Shown here piece by piece: positions 7,433 to 13,889 of a DNA stretch of 13,889 bases. The notes beneath the pieces are model-generated. The model saw nothing but the letters and a program-made list of their open reading frames with translations. It had not been told where the DNA came from and did not search any database. Every line of letters starts with the position of its first letter. Position 1 is the stretch's first letter. This DNA is from Rodentolepis nana (lineage: Eukaryota; Platyhelminthes; Cestoda; Cyclophyllidea; Hymenolepididae), in NCBI GenBank assembly GCA_900617975.1, contig UZAE01014505.1, forward strand, positions 1 to 13,889, written 5' to 3'. Both the position numbers and the translations under genes were made by a program.

Positions 7433-8824
7433 AAAGGACAGGAAAGAGACGATCAGAAAAGCTATTCCAATGTGCATCTTTTCTTTCAAGTTCACCACAG
7501 TGAAGAAAGAGGAGGCATCGTTTTACTCACTTTATGTCATTAATCACATGATGTATGAAAGTTTGTTCCTTTGTAACTACCAAGGTTCTGTGGAGCCTTT
7601 TGCCTTTGCATTTTCGCCAGAAAATTGGTTAGATAGCCACCAGACACCCCCCTCTCCCTCGGGTTGGTAAAATCGATAATTAGAAATTTATCGTAATATA
7701 TTGCAGAATCAAAGAGATACCTTTGAAACTGGCAATCTTAATTGGCATTCGACTTAGAATGGCGCTATTATGTCGATTGCTCTACTGACCATTCCACTTA
7801 ATGCCGTGATCTTAAGGATACTCAAGAATCCTTGAAATATGAATTGTGGAATAGCAAGAACTGAACTAACTAACTAACTTACCCTTACCCACTCTAGGAC
7901 TCATATAAGAACGATTGTATTAAAATTCTGTCTATATGTTAATTATCTTCAACCTCCCTTTCATTATTTTATTAATTTATTTCATAAGAGCGAAATCGCT
8001 TTTTAGCGACATTAGCAGTTTATTTTTTCGTTTACCGAGGTTATAAAGCGAACTCTTCTAGGGTTGGAATGCAAATGGGCTTTTTCCTCGGAATTTGACG
8101 TCACAAAGGTCGAAGCTAAAGTGTTAATGTTTTGCCTGTAGAGGATAAATTCGTGCATGTTTTCTCTAATTAGTTCACGATTCGTTTTAAGACGAGGGAG
8201 CACTTCGTTCAAGGCCAAAAAAGCCTTCGATAATCTGCCAGCGTTTTGTTACCTGGATGTCAAATGCACAGAGGCTACTTGCATTTCCATATAATGTCAT
8301 TGAATAGTTAATGGTGTGTTTCAAGTTAGCTGTATTCGGACCTAATCGCTTCCCGTCCCGAATCGACTGTCATCTGCCCATATCCATGGCGCGGTTGTTA
8401 TAAGGGTATAATTGGACCATCATACTTGACAAAAGTAGGCATCTGAACAGTTGAAATAGTTATAAATCATCTTCTTAGCCTACTAGTCATGAAAGATCAT
8501 TTCCTTCATATTAGGAAAATTAACATTGTGAAGGCAAAATGTTCCATTTAAGGTTTGCCAGTGATTAATTTAAGATGATTAAAAAACAAACACATGAATA
8601 CAAAAGTAATAATTGCCAAATGATTTACAAAGTAAAACAGCGAGGAACAATTCACCTTTAATTAATTCATCTCGAATGCACTTACGACATGTGGAGTGCT
8701 TAGCGCTACATCATTCGCCAAGTGGGGCCGTGCGCACTGAAACATCTCAGCCTATCGCCAATTGTGTTTATGCAACGTAGAATACTTTTTAGGGTAGTAA
8801 TAGCTGACCTTGAGGGTAGATTGT
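7433..8824. other. 1.4-kb spacer between copies 7 and 8
   Basis: No gene is recognised. A plus-strand frame at 7470-7670 (66 codons) and a minus-strand frame at 8012-8218 (68 codons, only a TTG start) have no recognisable family and are within chance length. A short AACT microsatellite lies at 7864-7879. The remainder is unremarkable AT-rich sequence. Confidence 0.5.
7864..7879. repeat. (AACT)4 microsatellite
   Basis: Four perfect tandem AACT units. It is short and probably of no functional importance. Confidence 0.9.
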
Positions 8825-8830
8825 CAAACA

Positions 8831-9142
8831 TTTATTATTTCTAATGGCGGGCTTTATGATACATATCATTAGCCCCTTAGCTGACTCCGGACGTTACAGA
8901 GAGGAGCAGGAACATCAAGTGAGAAAAAGCGGAGAGGGGGAACAGAAGAGGGATTCAAAGATGTAAAAGAATCAGACACCAAGGCTGAGAAAAGGTAAGA
9001 TGAGTACTGTGGAAAGGGTCGAATATGATATACAATCGTATCATGGTAGTTTGAAGTCAGAAGTCAACTGCCAGTTTATAGACTTTTTTTGTCGCATGAG
9101 AATACGTTGCCCAGGGTGTACCACGTGGAGGTAAGTCTATCG
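8831..9142 (-). mobile_element. SINE-like retroposon, copy 8 (near full length, 5' end short)
   Basis: The copy is on the minus strand. The tail complement TTTATTATTT is short and is followed by CTAATGGCGGGC, TATCATTAGCCCC, GGAACATCAAGTG, GTTTGAAGTCAGAAGTCAAC, GTTGCCCAGGGTG and CCACGTGGAGGTAAGTCTATCG. The 5' ACACCCC complement is missing. CAAACATAATTA follows at once (9143-9154) and resembles CAAACATTTATTA at 8825-8837, a plausible target-site duplication with one gap. This suggests the copy lost the first few 5' bases during insertion. The ATAGACTT / AAGTCTAT stem and the donor-like GAG|GTAAGT are both intact. Confidence 0.9.
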
Positions 9143-9154
9143 CAAACATAATTA

Positions 9155-9458
9155 ACAAGCGTCTTCAAAATCATACCCCCCGTTTTGGAAAGAAGAGAAA
9201 GAGTAGATTGCTGGGGTTTGGCAATGCTGATTTGCTCAAACCCCCTCTACAGCCAAGAGTGCATTTGTTTCCACAAAACCTTAATCAATGTCAATAATTT
9301 GACTTTAACCGTTCCGGCAACTAGTGTATCCCGATTGGGGAAGATTTAGTCCCAGGTACTGAAGTAGAAGACTCCATTAGTGATCTTCTATACTTCATAA
9401 CGGTATTACCATTTGAACCGCATTTGGATTTGAACTAACTTTTAAAACAAATATAACA
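9155..9458. other. Spacer between copies 8 and 9
   Basis: About 300 bp of unique sequence with no recognised feature. Confidence 0.55.
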
Positions 9459-9468
9459 AACTAAATAA

Positions 9469-9766
9469 TGGAATCACGTGCACACTGGGTAACATATTCT
9501 CATATGGGAAAAAAGTCTATTAACTGGTAGTTGACTTCTGATTTCAAACCATCATGACTCGTCTCTATGTTCCAGTCTACCACTTTCACAGTACTCACCT
9601 TACCCCACTCTCTACCTTTGTGTCTGTCGTCTCTTTTACATCGGTGAACCACTCTTCTGTCTTCTCTCCCCTCGGCATATTGTAACTTTGATGGTTCAAG
9701 CCTCCGTGATGTCCGAAGGGAACTAAAGGGCCAATAATAACTATCATAAAGCCAGCCATTTGAGAT
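9469..9766 (+). mobile_element. SINE-like retroposon, copy 9 (5'-truncated, diverged)
   Basis: This sense copy begins only at the CACGTG region (about 9476), so roughly the first 20 bp are missing. AAAAAAGTCTATTAACTGG, GTTGACTTCTGATTTC, CACAGTACTCACCTTACC, CTTTGTGTCTGTC, AATAATAACTATCATAAAGC and CAGCCATTTGAGATAATT can be followed through the copy. A possible 10-bp duplication, AACTAAATAA (9459-9468) against AATTAAATAA (9767-9776), could bound it. The right arm overlaps the low-complexity tail, so this is weak. Confidence 0.87.
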
Positions 9767-9776
9767 AATTAAATAA

Positions 9777-11422
9777 GCCTTGAAAATGTTTTTGAAGTTG
9801 ACGAACTATGTGCTATGACTTAGAAGAACAGGACGTCGAAAATAATCCTACTTTCTTCCCTTCGGACTGTACGTATTCAGTTACCCTTCTGTGTTTTACA
9901 TTTCGGTTCATTGGGGATCTAAAATGGATATACTTGCCCATTCCTAGAATTATAAGAAATAGGCCTGAGAAATAGGCTTGTACTTAATTATTATTTGTCT
10001 ACTAAAACTACATAAAAAAGACGCGATCTGACGAATCACTTCGTTAGTTGAATTTTAAAGCCTAAAGAATAATATTTTCGTTACTAAAGTAAAGAAAGTC
10101 TTTTCTCCCGTCTGCTTCTTCTTCAGAGGATTTGTTCAAGCGAATCTTTTTCAAAGTGTGGTCAAGATGAAAGAGACTCATTGAGACGTGGCGAGAGTTC
10201 TAGCAAAGGTCTTAATGAATTGCTTCAACTCTTGATGCGAGCAGTAGAATGTTCAATGGGCTTTTATTCATAATTTTCAGTTTTAACCCATTAGCACCAA
10301 ATTGTTTTTTTTGAAAAATACGCCCAACAGCACTCATGAGTGTCTCACAGAGGATTGATGCCGACGTGATGAGTTTTGGTTGTATTAGGCGGCGAAGGCT
10401 ATAGACGTAGTGGACATGTTTCAAACAAGAATATCGCTATCTGTTACGAGTCTAGTGCCAGAGAGATTATTTTGAAAGAAGACTGTACGGTCCTAAGGGG
10501 GTTAAAGGTTTAAAAGACAATAGAAATCTGATTCATCTGTTTGAACTCACGGGAACCTCTTTTATCTTGACAACCGGGTTTAGTTAATGCTAAATATGCT
10601 CACGCACAACCTCAAAGTTATGAAATGGATCGGCTAGAACTTCGGTTGAGACTCTTTTATGACCGATAGAAGTGGAATTAATTTCCACTTTTTTACAATT
10701 CTATTATTTTGCCACCTTCCTTCCGGCAGTCGTCTGAAATAGCGAAATACATCTATGTTAAGCCCACCGTAGATCAAATCAAATTGACAATTTGAACGAT
10801 TTTTGTATTACAAAATTAAAGGTAATGGGGATAGGGTCATGGCTTTGTGACCAACCACTTTTCCACAAACCAAGATTCGGTTGGCACCGCCTTTTAATGA
10901 GGTTTTAATGGATTGATTGTTGTGAATTATTTTGCACAAATGACGTTCAGCTCTAAAAGCTCATACTTGGAAATTTCAGATGCTGATTATCAGGGAGTGA
11001 GGTTTTTTATTTGTCTGCTCTTATAATGCCTGCTTTTGTAAGACAATTTATATTTATTTACTGGTAAAAGGAGGCATGAACCCTAATTTAGCAGTTTCAG
11101 GAGTTCCTGTTTATGAGGGCAATAATTAGCGAAAGCCACTATTTATACTTGTTAGATTGTACATTTTACTCCCTACGACACCAACTTAAATGAATTTAAA
11201 ACAACAATACATTTGATTATATCGGTAATTAAGGCAAACTGATGAAAAGTACATCGGTTATTGTAATTTCGTAAAATAATATTTTACTTAAATAATAATA
11301 AGTAGTAACAATATTTCAAAGGAAAAAACTTAAGTTACTTGCAAGTATTTCACTTTTTCATCACAAACCAAATGCTGCCCAATAATGTTCAGACCTAGAT
11401 GTGAGAAACAGTAAATATTTGA
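9777..11422. other. 1.6-kb AT-rich stretch without recognised genes; two small inverted repeats
   Basis: No protein-like frame was recognised; a 70-codon minus-strand frame at 10212-10424 looks like chance. Two short symmetrical sequences occur: a hairpin at 10670-10690 (listed separately) and TCAAATTG-A-CAATTTGA at 10779-10795. Nothing else stands out. Confidence 0.5.
10670..10690. repeat. Short perfect inverted repeat followed by T6
   Basis: AAGTGGAA (10670-10677) pairs with TTCCACTT (10683-10690) around a 5-nt loop, and the right arm runs into TTTTTT (10689-10694). The shape resembles a transcription terminator, but in animal DNA with no gene upstream it is most likely chance. Confidence 0.6.
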
Positions 11423-11668
11423 ATACGACAAAAAAGTCTATTGACTGGCAGTTGGCTTCTGACTTCAAACTACCATGACCCCACTGTATTTCATATTCAA
11501 CAACTTCACATTACTCGCATCACTTTTTTCCAGCTTTTCTACCTTCGTCTTTGAAACACTCTCCTGTTTCTCCCCCTCTCGACTTTGATGTTTCTTCCCT
11601 CTGTCAAGCCTGAAGTCAACTAAAGGGCTAATGATAATCATCAAAACGCCTGCTATTTGATATAAATA
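11423..11668 (+). mobile_element. SINE-like retroposon, copy 10 (5'-truncated)
   Basis: This sense copy starts at TACGACAAAAAAGTCTATTG, so about 50 bp of the family's 5' domain are missing, including CCACGTGG and the left stem arm. It keeps GGCAGTTGGCTTCTGAC, CTACCATGACCCCACTGTA, the pyrimidine-rich middle, CTAATGATAATCATCAAAAC and TGCTATTTGATATAAATAGA. A small deletion joins CTCGACTTTGATG, where full copies have CTTTCTGCTACTTTGATG, consistent with recombination between CTTT repeats. A target-site duplication (AAATATTTGAATA near 11413 against AAATAGATTTGATA near 11664) is possible but imperfect. Confidence 0.88.
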
Positions 11669-11672
11669 GATT

Positions 11673-13160
11673 TGATAGAAGCGTTTATTGAGAGCTGAAG
11701 GGAGAATATGATAAATATCACGTTGAACGCGATAAAATGCCTAAGCCATCTGTGAGTATTTGATATGAGATCTCGAAAAATGAGATAACTGAAGTAATTG
11801 TGTACTAATTTTTCAATATTCTGACACCATAAGTTGGTTCAAAGACTCTTCACTTCAGTGCATATAGACCAGTTTGATAAATTGACTTTTGCAACTGATT
11901 TCAGTCAGTAAGTTTGATACACTCCACAATGACACAAACACAAACTTTGAATTGGGAGATGTGAACGTTGTTTGCATAGATCGCAAGCGGTTAATTGAGT
12001 ATTTAATCGATTATTCATTAAAAAATAATGGAAGCCAAATCTGCCCTCTATCCCTTATGTAATTTGGTTGTCACTCTTTGCGACAAATTGAGTTCAGTCC
12101 CGAAGTCCTTCTCAAGTTTCATTCTTTTCCAACTCAACACTTGAAACTCTCAATTTTGCACCCTGTTAGTCTTTAAAAGGAACATTTTATATTTTATAGA
12201 TCTCTTAATTTACAGAACAGAAGTAGACCTTAATCTAAGCTCTGAGAAATGGAATTCGCTTTGCAGAACGGTTGACTGTAATACAACGCACGTTTAAACA
12301 AAACTCAATAGGGGTTTAGATGGAATATTAAGATAGTTAATACTAATAGTTTAACTCTATAATAAAACATTTTAATAAAATAATAATTCAATTAGTATAT
12401 GCACAACTTGAGAATGGATAATCGGATGCTATTCCACTTAAAACAACTTATTTGTCTTCAGTAGATAAATGACCGTGTATGGCATAAAGATAAACGATTG
12501 CTTCTTTCAATGTTGGATTTTGGCTTACACATTAACTATGATCTGCGTTTCCATGACTATTTACACTTCATGAGTTGTGCCTTAAAATAGTTAAAATGCT
12601 GACAATAAATTCACATAAGACTACCTAATCAAAGAATATAGGAAGGGAGGGAGTGGGGCGGATTCTGTCTATCTTAATTTAAATTTGGGATCATATAAAT
12701 AAATTATCTTGTTTGTTTAACAAGCACAGGCCGGTTACTAACTACTAGCTACAGATCACCATAGTGGCCAGTTTTGACAGTTTTTTGCTCAAAGATGCAC
12801 GTTAATTGGTAGAATAGAAAGCATTGTATCACCTTGTGAGAACACAGTTTAGAGTTAAGAGCTTTACCCATCTTGTTTATGAAATGAATCTATGATGAAC
12901 ATGCAGGACAATTGGAAAGCGAAGTAAATAAAACCATGAGATTACGCCTTTATAATAGAAGCATGCCGATCAATAACCCCTAACAACCACAGATGAGGTT
13001 GTTTTGGCAAATCCGGAGGAAGAATTGAGAAATTCAAAATACATACAACTTGAGTCATCCTTTGCACCAGGTTTTGTACAATGCTTGTCCAAAATTAAGT
13101 GAATTATGACCATTTGGTACTATATCGTTACTCTCAGTTTCTTTTTGAGCCTAATTGTAT
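11673..13160. other. 1.5-kb AT-rich stretch, nothing recognised
   Basis: This is unique-looking AT-rich sequence between copies 10 and 11. I found no long frame, RNA gene, tandem array or fragment of the SINE-like repeat. Confidence 0.5.
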
Positions 13161-13465
13161 TGTGCGCGATAAACTTACCTCCACGCGGTGCACACTGAGC
13201 AATGTATACTCATATGACAAGAAAGTCTATTAACTGGCAGTTGACTTCAAACTGTCATTACTCGACTGTATGTCATATTCCACCACTTACACATTACTCA
13301 CTTTACCTCTTCTCTCCTTTGTGTCTGTCTCTTTTATATCTGTGAATTACTCTTCCTTTCCCCTCTCGACTTTCTACGACTTTATCTGTTCCTCTCCTCT
13401 GTGACGACCGACATGAACCGAAGGCCTAATGATAACTATCATATAGCCAGCCTTTTGGTTTAAAC
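13161..13465 (+). mobile_element. SINE-like retroposon, copy 11 (near full length)
   Basis: This sense copy begins TGTGCGCGATAAACTTACC and lacks the GGGG. It has CCACGCGGTGCACACTGAGC, GAAAGTCTATTAACTGGC and GTTGACTTCAAACTG, the last with about 7 bp lost relative to GTTGACTTCTGACTTCAAAC. CTTTGTGTCTGTCTC, TAATGATAACTATCATATAG and CCAGCCTTTTGGTTTAAAC follow. The tail is poor in the AAAT repeat and no clear target-site duplication was found, suggesting age. It lies about 220 bp from copy 12 in the opposite orientation. Confidence 0.88.
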
Positions 13466-13684
13466 AAAAGATTTGAATTGAGTAAATCAATATTCATCTA
13501 CTTATCACTGGCCTTCCCAGAGGAATCCTCAGAACTTGATCTCGCTTCAGGTAAGATAGAAAAAAATTTAACGAAAAATTGTTGATTGTGTTAACAAAAG
13601 AACTGGAAAGAAATAGAGATAAGAGAGTCGGGGTTGATAAGCGTTCCACTGAAGTCGCTTCGGAATTTTTATAAGATTACTTAA

Positions 13685-13889
13685 ATTTATTTATTTATAT
13701 CAAATGGCAGGCGTTTTGACAGTTATCATTAGCCCTTTAGTTGACTTCAGGCTTCACAGAGGGGAAAGATCATCAAAGTGAAAAAAATGGAAAGGAGGGG
13801 GGGGGGGATGTGGAACAGAAGAGTATTTCAAAGATGTAAATTGGGCAGACACAAAGGTAGAAAAAAGGTGAGGTGAGTACTGTGGAAGT
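13685..13889 (-). mobile_element. SINE-like retroposon, copy 12 (cut by window end)
   Basis: The 3' two thirds of a minus-strand copy are present. It starts with the tail complement TTTATTTATTTATATC, then CAAATGGCAGGCGTTTTGAC, AGTTATCATTAGCCCTTTAG, TTCACAGAGGGG, GAACAGAAGAG, GACACAAAGGTAG and GAGTACTGTGGAAGT at the window edge. It is close to the family consensus, but contains an uninterrupted run of 11 G at 13797-13807 where other copies have shorter, mixed purine runs. Confidence 0.9.
13797..13807 (+). repeat. G11 homopolymer
   Basis: Eleven consecutive G in copy 12, where other copies read roughly GAGGGGTGGGGAAC. It may be slippage expansion or a sequencing length error. Confidence 0.85.

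Noticed and set aside
8012..8218. Minus-strand 68-codon frame (about 80 codons to the upstream stop) with protein-like content such as RLKTNRELIRENMHEF
   Set aside because: It has only a TTG at the reported start, no recognised family and no convincing splice sites at its edges. It is too short to separate from chance.
7004..8334. GTGTTTCAAGTTAG repeated at 7004 and 8316 (18 of 19 bases alike)
   Set aside because: The similarity does not extend beyond 19 bp. One such pair is marginally compatible with chance in AT-rich DNA of this length.
1..13889. Prokaryotic reading (operons, CRISPR array, phage or plasmid)
   Set aside because: There are no long genes, no regular spacer-repeat array and no ribosome-binding-site-led frames. 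The repeat content is typical of a eukaryotic genome.

Overview
The window looks like intergenic or intronic DNA from an AT-rich animal (probably invertebrate) genome. It has no convincing protein-coding gene, no tRNA or rRNA gene, no CRISPR array and no bacterial operon structure. No open frame exceeds about 116 codons, which is about what chance gives at this base composition (my rough estimate is 36-37% GC). I cannot name the species.

The dominant content is a dispersed repeat of about 325 bp, present in 12 copies that cover roughly 3.3 kb, or about a quarter of the window. Six copies lie on the plus strand (4571, 5610, 7094, 9469, 11423, 13161) and six on the minus strand (1, 537, 3419, 6517, 8831, 13685). 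In sense orientation a full copy starts GGGGTGTGCGATAG. It then has a palindrome-rich segment (CCACGTGG, GGTGCACC) enclosed by an ATAGACTT / AAGTCTAT inverted repeat, followed by a pyrimidine-rich middle. It ends GATAACTATCAAAACGCCTG, CCATTTGATA and an (AAAT)n tail. Five copies (537, 4571, 5610, 6517, 7094) begin at the same GGGG directly next to target-site duplications of 11-17 bp, and the one at 7094 is perfect over 16 bp. A fixed 5' end, a simple-repeat 3' tail and duplications of variable length and sequence mark a SINE-like retroposon copied by a LINE-type reverse transcriptase. I see no tRNA, 5S or 7SL head, and T-runs inside the element would be expected to stop RNA polymerase III. The family may therefore be a SINE of unusual origin, and I do not recognise it.

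Layout: 1-55 tail end of a copy cut by the window; 537-863 copy 2; 877-3418 a 2.5-kb stretch without the repeat, holding a small CpG-rich patch with an RFX-like X-box and CCAAT motifs near 1355-1430; 3419-9776 the dense part with seven copies; 9777-11422 and 11673-13160 mostly featureless AT-rich DNA around copy 10; 13161-13889 two oppositely oriented copies, the last cut by the window end. Several neighbouring copies are inverted relative to each other, so a transcript across them could form long double-stranded RNA. On its antisense strand the element carries a conserved consensus splice donor (GAG|GTAAGT) and an ATG in good initiation context. It is therefore a plausible source of new exons wherever it lands antisense in an intron.
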